Assembly (NCBI RefSeq): GCF_000633395.1
Contig: NZ_AYMU01000016.1
Coordinates: 62,001-126,000, forward strand
Origin: Pseudomonas sp. PH1b
Lineage (GTDB): Bacteria; Pseudomonadota; Gammaproteobacteria; Pseudomonadales; Pseudomonadaceae
Direction: 5' to 3'
DNA length: 64,000 nucleotides
The notes under the pieces were generated by a model, which worked only from the letters and a program-made list of their open reading frames with translations, had not been told where the DNA came from and did no database searches. The position numbers were made by a program, and so were the translations under genes. Each line of letters starts with the position of its first letter. Positions within the stretch are counted from its first letter, which is position 1. Of the stretch, positions 18,701 through 27,004 are shown piece by piece.

Positions 18701-21700
18701 GACCGGCAACAACAGCTTCAATGGCCTGTTCAACCTGGTGGGCGGCAGCCTCAACACGCTGGGGGCGGGCGCCCTGGGCAATAACGCGACGGTCAATCTG
18801 GGGGCCGGCACCAGTCTCAACCTGGGTGGCTCCAGCAGCCTGGGTGGCCTCAGTGGCAGCGGCACGGTGCAAGTGCTCGCCGGCAATACCTTGACTCTGG
18901 GCGGCAACAATCTCGACAGCAGCTTCGCCGGCAGCCTCAATGGCAGCGGCCAGTTGACCAAGGCCGGCAGTGGCAGCCTCAACCTCAGCGGCAGCAATGG
19001 CCTGAGCGGTGCCACCAGCGTCAACGGCGGGACCCTCAACGTCTCCGGAACCCTGGCCAGCACCTCGGTCGCGGTCAACAGCGGCGCCACCCTGACCGGC
19101 ACCGGTAGCCTCACCGGTGCGGTGACCGTGGCCGACGGCGGCCACCTGGCCCTGAGTTCCGGCAACACCTTGTCGGTGGGTTCGCTGGTGCTCGGCGCCA
19201 ACTCGAACCTGGATGCCGGCCTCGGCACGCCGGTGACGGGCGGCGGCAATGCCCTGGTGAATGTCGGCGGCAACCTGACCCTCGATGGCACCCTGAATGT
19301 CAGCGACATCGGTGGCTTCGGCAGTGGCGTCTATCGGCTGATCAACTACACCGGTGCCCTGACCGACCATGGCCTGGTGATCGGCAGCGTGCCCGGCAGC
19401 GTGGTGCCGGGGAACCTGCAGGTGCAGACCGCAGTGGGCAGCCAGGTCAACCTGCTGGTGACCGCACCCAACACCACGGTGCAGTTCTGGGATGGGGCGC
19501 AAACCGTGGCCAACGGGGCGATCGATGGCGGCGCGGGCACCTGGAACAGCGCCGGCAGCAACTGGACATCCGCCAACGGCACCACCAATCAGTCCTGGAG
19601 CAGCAGTTTTGCAGTGTTCCAGGGGACAGCCGGGACCGTTACCGTGGATGGCACCCAGAACCTGACGGGCATGCAGTTCGTCAGCGATGGCTATTCCCTG
19701 GTCGGCGGCAGTGCCGGGCAGTTGAACCTGGTCAATGGCGGCACCGGCAATACCGCCGTGCGAGTCGACCCGAACGTCACCGCCAGCCTGGGCGTGGCAC
19801 TCAATGGCAGCGGCACCCTGGCCAAGCTCGATAGCGGCACCCTGGTGCTCAACGGCGTCAATGGCTACAGCGGCGGCACCGCGCTCAATGGCGGCACCCT
19901 GGTGGTGGGCAATAACAGCGCCCTGGGCAGCGGTGTGCTGACCGCCGCCCAGGGCACCACCCTGGACAGCAACAGCGCTGTGACCCTGGGCAACGCCAGC
20001 GTGCTCAACGGCGCATTGACCGTTGCCGGCTCCAATGCCCTGACCCTGGGCGGCGTGGTCAGCGGCAGCGGTAGCCTGATCAAGCATGGCGCCGCCAGCC
20101 TGACCCTCAATGGCGTCAATAGCTACCAAGGCGGGACCCAGCTCAACGCCGGGCAATTGATCCTGGGCAACAACGCGGCCCTGGGCAGCGGGGCCCTGGC
20201 GGTGACCGGCAATGCCCAGCTGGACAGCCCTGTGGCCTTGCAACTGGCCAATGCCATCAACCTGGGGGCCCAACTGACTCTGGCCGGCACTCAGAACCTG
20301 AGCCTGGGAGGCGTCATCAGCGGCAATGGCAGCCTGGTGAAAAATGGCACCGGCGACCTGTTGCTCAGTGGCGCCAACAGCTACAGCGGCGGCACCACCC
20401 TGAACGGCGGCACCACCCTGGGCGACAGCAGCAGCCTGCAAGGCTCGATCCTCAACAACGCCTCGCTGACCTTCCAGCAAGCCAGCGACGGCACCTACGC
20501 CGGCAGCCTCAGCGGCAATGGTGCGCTGATCAAGAGCGGCAACGGCAGCCTGCTGCTCACGGGCAACAATGGTTTTGTCGGCAATACCCAGGTCCAGGCC
20601 GGTTCGTTGCTGGTCAATGGGTCCCTGGCCAGCGCCAGCGTGCAGGTGGCCAGTGGTGCCAGCGTTGGCGGCAGCGGCCAGATCGGCGGTGCCCTGAGCC
20701 TGGCCAATGGCGCCACTCTCAAGGCCGGCGGCGGTGCCACGCCGTTGTCGCTGGGCTCCCTGGCGCTGTCCTCCGGCAGCCTCCTGGACTTCACCCTGGG
20801 CCAGCCCTCCGGCTCGACCACCGTGGTCAATGTCGCCGGCGACCTGACCCTGGACGGCAGCCTGAACATCACCGACGCCGGTGGCTTTGGCGTTGGTGTC
20901 TACCAGCTGTTCCGCTATGGCGGCCATCTCACCGATAACGGCTTGAGCTACGGCACGCTGCCCGGCGGTGTGCTGCCGGCCTCCCTCAGCCTGCAGACGG
21001 CGCTGGCCAACCAGGTCAACCTGCTGGTGCAGGGGGCGGCGGGTCAGGTGCAATTCTGGAACGGCGGCAAGACAACTGCCGATGGCAGCATCACCGGTGG
21101 CAGCGGGACCTGGGGGCCGGGCACCAACTGGACCGACCCCACCGGCACCCAGAGCCAGGGCGCGGGCAATCAGTTCGCAATCTTTGGCGGGCAGGGTGGC
21201 ACGGTCACGGTGGCTGGCAACCAGAGCTTTACCGGCCTGCAGGTACTGGACAGCGGCTACAGCTTTGTCGCCGGCAGCAATGGCAGCCTGACCCCGACCA
21301 ATGCACCTGATGGCAGCCTGGCCAAGGTGCGGATCAATGCCGGGGTCAGCACTCAGATCGATGCACCGCTGGTGGGCAGCGGCGGCATCGAGAAAACCGA
21401 TGCTGGCCTCTTGCTGCTGACCGGCGCCAATACCTACAGCGGCGGTACCACCGTCAGTGGCGGCACCCTGGCGGGCAACACCACCAGCCTGCAAGGACGG
21501 ATGCTGGTCAATGCCCGGATGCTGTTCCTGCAAAACACCAACGGCGTGCTGAACGGGGTGCTCAGCGGCACCGGCACCGTGATCAAGCAAGGCGCCGGCC
21601 TGCTGCTGATCAATGGCAGCCAGCCTTTCAGTGGCACGCTGGCGGTGGAGCAGGGCACCTTGCAACTCGGCGATGCCCCGGCCTCCCTGGCCGGGCAAGT

Positions 21701-23231
21701 CACGGTCAGCAACGGCGCCACGCTGCAGGGTAACGGCAGTGTCGGTTCCTTGAGCAACAGCGGCCTGGTGGTGTCCGGTGGTCCGACCGGCAAGCTGAGC
21801 GTCGCCGGCAACTTCAGCAACGCCAGCAACGGCACCCTGCAACTGACACCGACCTCGGCCAGCGGCCCGGTGCTGCAAGTGGGCGGCACCGCCAGCCTGG
21901 GGGGCAACCTGCAGATCAATGGCCTGACGCCGTCCAGCGGCACCACCAGCTATTCGCTGATCAACGCCGCGGGCGGTATCACCGGCACCTTCGCCGGCAG
22001 CAACCTGCCGCAACTGGTGTTCCTCAATACCTCGCTGGTGTATGGCGCCAATCAGGTGGACCTGAATGTCAGCCGCAACCAGACCGGCTTCACCGACGTT
22101 GCCCAGACCGGCAACCAGCGTGCGGTGGCGGCTGCCCTGGCGGCCTATTCCGGTGACGACGACGATCCGGCGGACCAGCTCAACAACCAGATCCTGGGGC
22201 TCGACCGCGCTGGGGCGCAAAGTGCCTTCGACAGCCTGTCGGGTGAAATCCACGCCAGTACCGTCAGCGCCTTGCTGGAAGACTCACGCTATGTGCGCGA
22301 TGCCCTCAATGACCGCATGCGGCAACCGGCCTGCGCTGCCCAGGACGATCCACGGCAGGCCCTGGCCGGCAGTGAAAACCGCCTGAGCAGTGGCGGTTGC
22401 CAGGGCGAGATGGTCGGCTGGATGCGGGTGCTCGGCACCTGGGGCGAAATGGACGGCAACAGCAACACCGCCAAGCTCGATCGCAACCTCTCCGGGTTCA
22501 TCCTGGGCAGTGATCGCCAGCTCGATGAAACCTGGCGTGCCGGTGCAGCGGTCGGCTACACCCGCAGCGACCTGAGCGCCAGCCAGCGCCAGTCCGATGC
22601 CACGGTCAACACCACGCACCTGGCGGCCTATGTCAATTCCCAGTACGACGCCCTGGCGGTGCGTCTGGGGGCGGCCTACAGCTGGCACAAGATCGAGACC
22701 AAGCGCAACGTCAGTGTCGGCAGCTACAACGACCGCCTGAAAGCCGACTATAACGCCCGCAGTGCCCAGGTCTTCGGTGAAGTGGGTTATGCCCTGGACG
22801 CCGGCGGCATTGCCCTGGAACCGTTCGTGGGCCTGGCCTATGTCAACTACGACAGCGACACCGGCAAGGAGAAGGGCAGGGCTGCGGCGCTGGAGGCCAA
22901 GTCCAGCCAGGACGTGACCTTCTCCACGGTCGGCTTGCGTGCCGGCAAGCGCATCACCCTGGGTAACGGCCAGCAGCTGACCCCGCGGCTGGCGGTGGGT
23001 TGGCGCCATGCCTACGGTGATACCAAGCCCGATGCCGACCTGAGCTTCATCGATGGCGGCACGGCGTTCACCACCCAGGGCGTGCCGATCGCCAAGGACA
23101 GCGCCTTGCTGGAAGCCGGTGTGGATTACCAGATCAGCCCGGCCGGCAAATTGGGCATCGGCTACTCGGGGCAACTGTCGAAGGAAACCAAGGACCATGC
23201 CATGACCTTGAGTCTTACCCTGGGCTTTTGA
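12702..23231 (+). CDS. Giant type V autotransporter with about 21 beta-strand passenger repeats
   Basis: A protein of 3,509 residues. An extended N-terminus with a hydrophobic signal (LGLAGLVWGLLSPTAMA) precedes a Gly/Asn/Ser/Leu-rich passenger. I count about 21 copies of the autotransporter-associated beta-strand repeat (N-x-Y-x-G-x-T-x-L-N-x-G-x-L), mostly with an 86-residue (258-bp) period. They occur in three blocks separated by three copies of a longer spacer containing GVYRLINYTG, FWDGxQT and GTVTVxGxQ. The last ~290 residues are an autotransporter barrel (from WMRVLGTWGEMDG to the terminal TLGF). GTG 12702 is chosen because AGGAG lies 6 nt upstream; the TTG at 12696 is too close. The role is probably adhesion or aggregation. 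Passenger cysteines are almost absent, as is usual for exported beta-helices. Confidence 0.93.
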   Translation: MEKGQFKDDVAPLSPLSMAIRLGLAGLVWGLLSPTAMAACTPATPTTGDLVTCSGNATSLLTNAFSSTADNLTVTVSNGATFNSLLGGTAINLTGNNITLNNSGTIDPSLLGVVTLLSNGAVIGNGAAGNVNINNTATGTMNGTAGILGLDLATLNGMALNVNNAAGGVTTIVNNGSIGSSSLLGLTLLGADAPVVAVHGGSQVNMTNNGSLVGRVAFQSATGGNRFTNTGSITGGVSMGAASTNTFTAVTGSSVLSGGGVGISLGGLLGIDLTFAPTGQIDGGAAGSNTLVLQNNLGVGGGTSGAGSASSANYINFNNLTLNSGTWTLQGPLVSGSTTLNGGVAQYNNSAAFGSGLLTSNGGILQASIAGLTLSNLVSLGNGGLTLQGSNSTTLGGVISGTGGLTKAGSGQLTLNGANTYSGTTQLNAGSLQVGNNLALGTGNVIVGGAGTISTPGTVNLANNFTLNNSLSTTGTGALTLSGTVSGAGAITKAGTGSLTLNGINSAYTGATTLAAGSLVLGNGLALGTGNLTVTGSSSLDTSAAVNLSNNLTLNANLNLLGSNALSLDGVLSGTGGLNKSGAGSLTLSGNNTYQGATSLNGGSLLLGSNTALGTGSLDTAAGVTLDSTTAVTLANAVNMAANLTLGGSQALTLAGALNGAGGLVKNGAASLTLSGNNGYLGNTALNSGSLVVGSNSALGLGSLNAAANTSLDASSAVTLGNSLNLAGNLNIGGSANLTLAGVVGGNGGLTKNGAANLVLNGANTFQAGTTLNAGTLTLGNNAALGSGALTVAGAGHLASSASLDLLNDIVLNADLTLDGLNPLILDGVISGPNGLIKNGAAGLTLNGSNTYQGGTLLNAGSLTLGNGSALGTGALTVAGAAVLNNSSALALNNAVNLNANLTVGGSNALTLGGVIGGTAGLIKTGTSSLTLNGNNSYQGTTSLTGGSLMVGSNTALGTGVLNASAGTTLDASTTASLGNNVNLLGNLTLGGSNALTLGGLINGAGGLIKNGNADLVLNGANGYLGNTALNAGKLVLGNASALGNGILNAAAGTALDANTALTLTNQVTLAGGVTVGGTSDLGLGGLVSGAGSLIKNGAANLTLNGLNTYQGGTTLNAGTLTLGNGSALGSGALTVGGAANLDSSASIGLNNSLILNGALSVAGSNDLTLNGGISGSAALIKNGGANLALNGNNSYQGGTTLNAGSLTLGSSGALGSGVLTVGGAATLDNSMPLSLANNLVLNANLSLAGNNDLVLAGGISGSGGLVKNGLSNLALLGNNSFSGTLNILAGSVSTLASGALGNSSGANIGSGASLNLGASDSLAGLSGTGSLQLSPGATLSVGGSNTSSTFGGNINGSGQLTKQGSGILSLSGINDLTGDTLVSGGTLNVGGSLGSANVTVNSGATLTGSGSLLGAVNIASGGHLALNSGSTLSMDALALASGANLDANLGAPSTTSLLNVGGNLTLNGQLNVTDAGGFGVGVYRLINYTGSLSGPGLNIASVPVGYNLGDLVVQAGVANQVNILVSAPNANIRFWDGSQTVANGVVDGGSGTWNAGGSNWTSVNGTLNQAWANDFAVFQGTAGTVTVAGDQSFTGMQFLTDGYNLVAGAAGALNAVNGTGGNTAIRVDPNVTATLGVGIHGSGTLAKLDTGTLVLNGANTYSGGTLLNGGTLVVGNNSALGTGALTAAAGTTLDSNSAVNLGNALNLGGNLTIGGSQALTLSGVLSGAGGLLKNGAASLTLGGNNSYLGPTALNAGGLILASNTALGGGALNAAGGTQLDASSAVSLGNTLNLAGSLAVGGSADLTLNGAVNGAGSLVKNGAANLTLNGGNGYSGGTVLNAGTLTLGNATALGSGALAVGGASNLDSNTALTLSNALLLNASLTLPGSNDLSLGGVLSGAGALVKNGAANLSLNGVNSYQGGTTLNAGTLSLGNGAALGTGALTVAGAATLDNSSALALNNNLNLNAGLTLAGNNDLTLGGALAGGGTLNKHGNSALTLTGNNSFNGLFNLVGGSLNTLGAGALGNNATVNLGAGTSLNLGGSSSLGGLSGSGTVQVLAGNTLTLGGNNLDSSFAGSLNGSGQLTKAGSGSLNLSGSNGLSGATSVNGGTLNVSGTLASTSVAVNSGATLTGTGSLTGAVTVADGGHLALSSGNTLSVGSLVLGANSNLDAGLGTPVTGGGNALVNVGGNLTLDGTLNVSDIGGFGSGVYRLINYTGALTDHGLVIGSVPGSVVPGNLQVQTAVGSQVNLLVTAPNTTVQFWDGAQTVANGAIDGGAGTWNSAGSNWTSANGTTNQSWSSSFAVFQGTAGTVTVDGTQNLTGMQFVSDGYSLVGGSAGQLNLVNGGTGNTAVRVDPNVTASLGVALNGSGTLAKLDSGTLVLNGVNGYSGGTALNGGTLVVGNNSALGSGVLTAAQGTTLDSNSAVTLGNASVLNGALTVAGSNALTLGGVVSGSGSLIKHGAASLTLNGVNSYQGGTQLNAGQLILGNNAALGSGALAVTGNAQLDSPVALQLANAINLGAQLTLAGTQNLSLGGVISGNGSLVKNGTGDLLLSGANSYSGGTTLNGGTTLGDSSSLQGSILNNASLTFQQASDGTYAGSLSGNGALIKSGNGSLLLTGNNGFVGNTQVQAGSLLVNGSLASASVQVASGASVGGSGQIGGALSLANGATLKAGGGATPLSLGSLALSSGSLLDFTLGQPSGSTTVVNVAGDLTLDGSLNITDAGGFGVGVYQLFRYGGHLTDNGLSYGTLPGGVLPASLSLQTALANQVNLLVQGAAGQVQFWNGGKTTADGSITGGSGTWGPGTNWTDPTGTQSQGAGNQFAIFGGQGGTVTVAGNQSFTGLQVLDSGYSFVAGSNGSLTPTNAPDGSLAKVRINAGVSTQIDAPLVGSGGIEKTDAGLLLLTGANTYSGGTTVSGGTLAGNTTSLQGRMLVNARMLFLQNTNGVLNGVLSGTGTVIKQGAGLLLINGSQPFSGTLAVEQGTLQLGDAPASLAGQVTVSNGATLQGNGSVGSLSNSGLVVSGGPTGKLSVAGNFSNASNGTLQLTPTSASGPVLQVGGTASLGGNLQINGLTPSSGTTSYSLINAAGGITGTFAGSNLPQLVFLNTSLVYGANQVDLNVSRNQTGFTDVAQTGNQRAVAAALAAYSGDDDDPADQLNNQILGLDRAGAQSAFDSLSGEIHASTVSALLEDSRYVRDALNDRMRQPACAAQDDPRQALAGSENRLSSGGCQGEMVGWMRVLGTWGEMDGNSNTAKLDRNLSGFILGSDRQLDETWRAGAAVGYTRSDLSASQRQSDATVNTTHLAAYVNSQYDALAVRLGAAYSWHKIETKRNVSVGSYNDRLKADYNARSAQVFGEVGYALDAGGIALEPFVGLAYVNYDSDTGKEKGRAAALEAKSSQDVTFSTVGLRAGKRITLGNGQQLTPRLAVGWRHAYGDTKPDADLSFIDGGTAFTTQGVPIAKDSALLEAGVDYQISPAGKLGIGYSGQLSKETKDHAMTLSLTLGF

Positions 23232-23247
23232 AGCGAGACAGGTTGAT

Positions 23248-23274
23248 AGCCGCCCGCAAGGGCGGCTTTTTTTT
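23248..23274 (+). terminator. Rho-independent terminator of the autotransporter gene
   Basis: GCCGCCC-GCAA-GGGCGGC hairpin followed by eight T residues, 17 bp after the stop codon. Confidence 0.95.
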
Positions 23275-23447
23275 GCCTGGTGCTTGGCGCTGCTCGGTGG
23301 CGGTCACGGGCGCTGCAGTGCAGCGGCGCGCTTCCAGGCCGATGCATCCTGCGGGTCGGTTGGCGCGGCTGTACAACGGCTTCGCGGATGCCTGGGCATG
23401 GGGGGCATTTTGTCGGGCGTCTGCTTGCTGTACCGCGCAGCACCGGG

Positions 23448-23855
23448 TTAAAGGATGGCCGCGGCTTTTTTCTCGACGAGCGCCGCACCCATTACCAGCA
23501 TTTCGGGCAAGCCCCGGCGTTGCTCTGGCGATGCCGTGCCAAGATGCTGATCACCTTGCCAGAGCTCGCCAGCCACAACTCTCAGGTCGAGTCCGGTTTG
23601 CGATTCTCGCAGTGCCTCATGGCCGACCCAGTGCCAGCGCTGCCTTTGCACCGGCGCCTTCGAGGTGTAGAGCCGCAGTGCAAAACTGTCTGCAAGCTCG
23701 TTGGGCAACTGCTGGATGGTGACGCGGGTGGCGTACAGGCCCAGCAGGATCGTGTCCTTGTAGCGTTGTGAAACGTACAGCACCTTCGCCGGCCTGAAGC
23801 CCTCGCTGATAGGGATCAGCAGGATGTCGCCGGCGGTGGTTTGTCGAGTGCTCAT
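23448..23855 (-). CDS. Hypothetical protein, possibly Imm26-like
   Basis: A 135-residue cytoplasmic protein starting MSTRQTTAGDILLIPISEGFRPAKVLYVSQRYKDTILLGLY. The early G-D-I-L-x-I-P-x-x-x-G...A-K-V-L pattern recalls the immunity protein 26 family of polymorphic toxin systems, but no toxin, Rhs or VgrG gene is nearby. The C-terminal half (WHWVGHEALRES...LWQGDQHLGTAS) is unremarkable. ATG 23855 gives the whole frame. If the family guess is right this would be an orphan immunity gene. Confidence 0.6.
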   Translation of the reverse strand: MSTRQTTAGDILLIPISEGFRPAKVLYVSQRYKDTILLGLYATRVTIQQLPNELADSFALRLYTSKAPVQRQRWHWVGHEALRESQTGLDLRVVAGELWQGDQHLGTASPEQRRGLPEMLVMGAALVEKKAAAIL

Positions 23856-24421
23856 GGCCCAGGCCTGTTTAGTGGTTGAGTGAACGGCGAGTCGCTGCCC
23901 GGCCCCTCATGCTGCAGCGCAGTATCGCTGGTTCTGCGCTGAGCACCAGTCCTGAATTGCCCTATCACGGAGCGGCCGGGCCAAAGACACCGGGAGAGTT
24001 GACTGCACCTGAGGGCCGTGTTGGCCATGGCCTGCCCCCAGGGGTGCAACGGGTTCTGGTACGTGCCGGGATCTTTGGCCGCGTGGGTTGTGCCCCCCAG
24101 GCAAAGAGAGGCAGGCATAGCGCTTCAAGCGCCTGGACGTTGCCGCCAAGAACCCGCAATTTGCCGACCTTGGCCAGAGCTGGGAGCCGCGGGGCCATCA
24201 GCCTCAGCCTCAGCCTCAGCCTCAGCCGCAGCGCCCCGGCCGGCACCTTGAACGGCACGCGGCGGGGCGTTCTTGTGGGGGGGCATCGGCCCTGGCGGGG
24301 CTGTGCAAGCCTAACCGGAGCCCGGGGCTGTTGCTTGGTGCAAGCCGCCCCGCCGTGGTCCGGCCTGAGGGGCACGGATGCTAGAGTGCGCCAGTGATCT
24401 GCCGCCACCTCAGGAGTGAAC
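23856..24421. other. 566-bp region without a supported gene, containing a hexamer tract
   Basis: No frame here has both a plausible start and protein-like composition. One short plus-strand stretch (about 24125-24200) reads KRLDVAAKNPQFADLGQSW after a stop codon and could be a gene remnant. It runs into five tandem TCAGCC hexamers at 24198-24227. The longer frames on both strands owe their openness to GC composition. Confidence 0.5.
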
Positions 24422-24787
24422 ATGGCATTGTCCGAACACCTTTTGTTGCTCGAGCGCCAACTGCAACAGGCCGAAGTGCGGGCCGACCGCCAGGCGCTGG
24501 AGGCCTTGCTGGCCGATGAATTCCTTGAGTTCGGCGCCAGCGGTGGGCGCTGGGACAAGGCCCAGGTGCTGGCCGACCTGCCGCAGCAGGCCTTCATCGA
24601 ACGGCACATCAGCGCGTTCGCCGTGCAGTGCCTGGGCCCCGATCTGGCCCAGGCCACCTATCTGTGCCATAACGCCGCAGCCGGCGAGCGCCCGGCCTCG
24701 AGTGCCTGGCGCAGCTCGCTGTGGCGCCACCGCGAGGGGCGCTGGCAGATGCTGTTCCATCAGGCAACGCCCCGGCCAAATCCCTGA
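24422..24787 (+). CDS. NTF2-like (DUF4440/SnoaL-type) small protein
   Basis: A 121-residue protein with the NTF2-like pattern: an N-terminal helix (HLLLLERQLQQAEVRADRQALEALLADEFLEFGASGGRWDKAQVLADL), then strands ISAFAVQCL, ATYLCHNA and WRSSLWRHREGRWQMLFHQAT. This cone-shaped fold is often a small-molecule pocket or enzyme domain; the function here is unknown. ATG 24422 has AGGAG 5 nt upstream. It precedes selD by 43 bp on the same strand, where a TAGAAT -10-like box suggests selD has its own promoter. Confidence 0.82.
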   Translation: MALSEHLLLLERQLQQAEVRADRQALEALLADEFLEFGASGGRWDKAQVLADLPQQAFIERHISAFAVQCLGPDLAQATYLCHNAAAGERPASSAWRSSLWRHREGRWQMLFHQATPRPNP

Positions 24788-24830
24788 CCCCTCTGCTAGA
24801 ATCCCGATCCCAGACTTGACGAGGTGCCCC

Positions 24831-25865
24831 ATGAGCGAGCCGATCCGCCTGACCCAGTACAGCCACGGCGCGGGCTGTGGCTGCAAGATTTCACCCCAGG
24901 TACTGGAGGTGATCCTGGCCGGCAGCGGGGCACAGAACCTCGACCCCAAGCTCTGGGTCGGCAACGCTTCGCGCGATGACGCGGCGGTCTATGCCATCGA
25001 CGAAGAACGCGGCGTGGTTTCCACCACCGACTTCTTCATGCCCATCGTCGACGACCCGTTCGACTTCGGCCGCATCGCCGCCACCAACGCCATCAGCGAC
25101 ATCTACGCCATGGGCGGCGACCCGCTGATGGCCATCGCCATTCTCGGCTGGCCGGTGAACGTGCTGGCCCCGGAAGTCGCCCGGGAAGTGATCCGCGGCG
25201 GTCGTGCCGTGTGCGACGCGGCGGGCATTCCCCTGGCGGGCGGCCACTCCATCGACGCGCCGGAGCCGATCTTCGGCCTGGCGGTCACCGGGCTGGTGGA
25301 AAAACGCTTCATGAAGCGCAACGACACCGCGACCGCCGGCTGCCTGCTGTACCTGACCAAGCCCTTGGGGATCGGCGTGCTCACCACTGCCGAGAAAAAG
25401 GGCAAGCTGCGCAGCGCCGACATCGGCCTGGCCCGTGACTGGATGTGCACCCTGAACAAGCCCGGCAGCCGTTTCGGCAAGCTCGAAGGGGTGACCGCGA
25501 TGACCGACGTCACCGGTTTCGGCCTGCTCGGGCACCTGGTGGAAATGGCCGATGGCAGCGGCCTCACCGCGCAGATTCACTACGACCGCGTGCCGCGCCT
25601 GCCGGGAGTCGAGTACTACCTGGACCAGGGCTGCGTGCCTGGCGGCACGTTGCGCAACTACAGCAGCTACGCGGACAAGATCGGCCGCCTGCAGGAACTG
25701 CACAAGCGCGTGCTCTGCGACCCGCAAACCAGCGGCGGCCTGCTGGTGGCGGTGACCCCGCAAGGCAATGCCGAGTTCCTCGCCCTGGCGGCGGAACTGG
25801 GCCTGGAACTGGCGCCGATCGGCGAGCTGGTGGAGCGACAGAGTCACGCGGTCGAGGTGTTCTGA
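24831..25865 (+). CDS. selD: Selenide, water dikinase (selenophosphate synthetase)
   Basis: A 344-residue enzyme making selenophosphate from selenide and ATP. The N-terminal catalytic loop HGAGCGCK puts Cys16 and Lys19 at the positions of the essential Cys/Sec and Lys; here it is the cysteine form. SRDDAAVY, GGHSIDAPEPIFGLAV and DVTGFGLLGH are AIRS/PurM-superfamily signatures. The stop overlaps the selU start by one base (TGATG). With selU it supports selenouridine formation in tRNA. No selA or selB lies in the window. Confidence 0.97.
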   Translation: MSEPIRLTQYSHGAGCGCKISPQVLEVILAGSGAQNLDPKLWVGNASRDDAAVYAIDEERGVVSTTDFFMPIVDDPFDFGRIAATNAISDIYAMGGDPLMAIAILGWPVNVLAPEVAREVIRGGRAVCDAAGIPLAGGHSIDAPEPIFGLAVTGLVEKRFMKRNDTATAGCLLYLTKPLGIGVLTTAEKKGKLRSADIGLARDWMCTLNKPGSRFGKLEGVTAMTDVTGFGLLGHLVEMADGSGLTAQIHYDRVPRLPGVEYYLDQGCVPGGTLRNYSSYADKIGRLQELHKRVLCDPQTSGGLLVAVTPQGNAEFLALAAELGLELAPIGELVERQSHAVEVF

Positions 25866-26959
25866 TGCCTTTGGACTGCACCGACTACCGCGCTATTTTC
25901 CTCAACGACCGGCCGATGATGGACACCCGGGCGCCGATCGAATTCACCAAGGGCGCCTTTCCCGGGGTGCTCAACCTGCCGCTGATGACCGACCAGGAAC
26001 GCCAGCGGGTCGGCACCTGCTACAAGCAGCAGGGCCAGCAGGCGGCCATTGTGCTTGGCCACCAACTGGTGTCCGGGGCGATCAAGGCCCAACGGGTGCA
26101 AGCCTGGGCGGATTTTGCCAAGGCCCATCCCGATGGCCTGCTGTACTGCTTTCGCGGCGGCCTGCGCTCGCAGATCGTCCAGCAGTGGCTCAAGGAGGCG
26201 GGCATCGACTACCCGCGGGTCGGCGGTGGCTACAAGGCCATGCGTACCTTCCTCCTGGAGACCACCGAGCAGGCCTTGCAACAGTGCGATTTGGTGCTGC
26301 TGGGGGGCATGACCGGCACCGGCAAGACCGAGGTGCTGGGGCAACTGGACAACGCCCTGGACCTGGAAGGCCACGCCAACCATCGCGGCTCCAGTTTTGG
26401 CCGCCGCGCCACCGGGCAGCCGAGCAACATCGACTTCGAAAACCGCTTGGCAGTGGACCTGCTGAAAAAACGTGATCGCGGCGTGCAGAGTTTCGTCCTT
26501 GAAGACGAGAACCGCATGATCGGCAGCTGCGCCTTGCCGCTGCCGCTGTACCAGAGCATGCAGGGGTTGCCCATGGTCTGGCTGGAAGACCGCCTCGACA
26601 GCCGGGTGCAGCGCATCCTCGACGACTACGTGGTGAACCTCAGCGCCGAGTTTGTCGCGCTGCATGGCGAGTCGGGTTTCGCCCTGTTTGCCGAACGCCT
26701 GCTGGAGAGTTTGAACAAGATCCACAAGCGCCTCGGTGGCGAGCGTCACCAGCGGCTGTTCCTGCTGATGGAAGCGGCGTTGGCGGAACAGGCCCGCAGC
26801 GGCGACGTGGAACGGCACCGGGCCTGGATCGAAGGCTTGCTGGGTGAATACTACGACCCGATGTACGCCTTCCAGCGCGAGAGCAAGGGCGCGCGGATCG
26901 AGTTCAGCGGCGACCATGCCGCAGTGCTCGATTACCTGCGTCAGCGTTCACCGCGCTGA
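25865..26959 (+). CDS. selU: tRNA 2-selenouridine synthase
   Basis: A 364-residue enzyme (SelU/MnmH/YbbB) that replaces sulfur with selenium at the wobble 2-thiouridine using selenophosphate. The N-terminal rhodanese domain carries the active-site loop LYCFRGGLRSQ with Cys95. A P-loop GGMTGTGKT follows at residues 147-155. The one-base overlap with selD shows a two-gene operon. Length and domain order match the family. Confidence 0.96.
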   Translation: MPLDCTDYRAIFLNDRPMMDTRAPIEFTKGAFPGVLNLPLMTDQERQRVGTCYKQQGQQAAIVLGHQLVSGAIKAQRVQAWADFAKAHPDGLLYCFRGGLRSQIVQQWLKEAGIDYPRVGGGYKAMRTFLLETTEQALQQCDLVLLGGMTGTGKTEVLGQLDNALDLEGHANHRGSSFGRRATGQPSNIDFENRLAVDLLKKRDRGVQSFVLEDENRMIGSCALPLPLYQSMQGLPMVWLEDRLDSRVQRILDDYVVNLSAEFVALHGESGFALFAERLLESLNKIHKRLGGERHQRLFLLMEAALAEQARSGDVERHRAWIEGLLGEYYDPMYAFQRESKGARIEFSGDHAAVLDYLRQRSPR

Positions 26960-27004
26960 CCCGTTCGCTGGTAAACCGGTTCCTGCGTGGGCAGCTCCGC
27001 ACCG

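Noticed and set aside
16263..22253. A 6-kb uninterrupted reading frame on the minus strand (nearly 2,000 residues) under the autotransporter gene
   Set aside because: It is a by-product of the repetitive, GC-rich codon pattern of the plus-strand repeats. It has Gln/Ala/Gly/Val low-complexity content and no start signal or domain.
23876..24397. 173-residue plus-strand frame between the Imm26-like and NTF2-like genes
   Set aside because: The frame is Arg/Ser/Leu-biased from GC content and runs out of register through the hexamer tract; no start signal.
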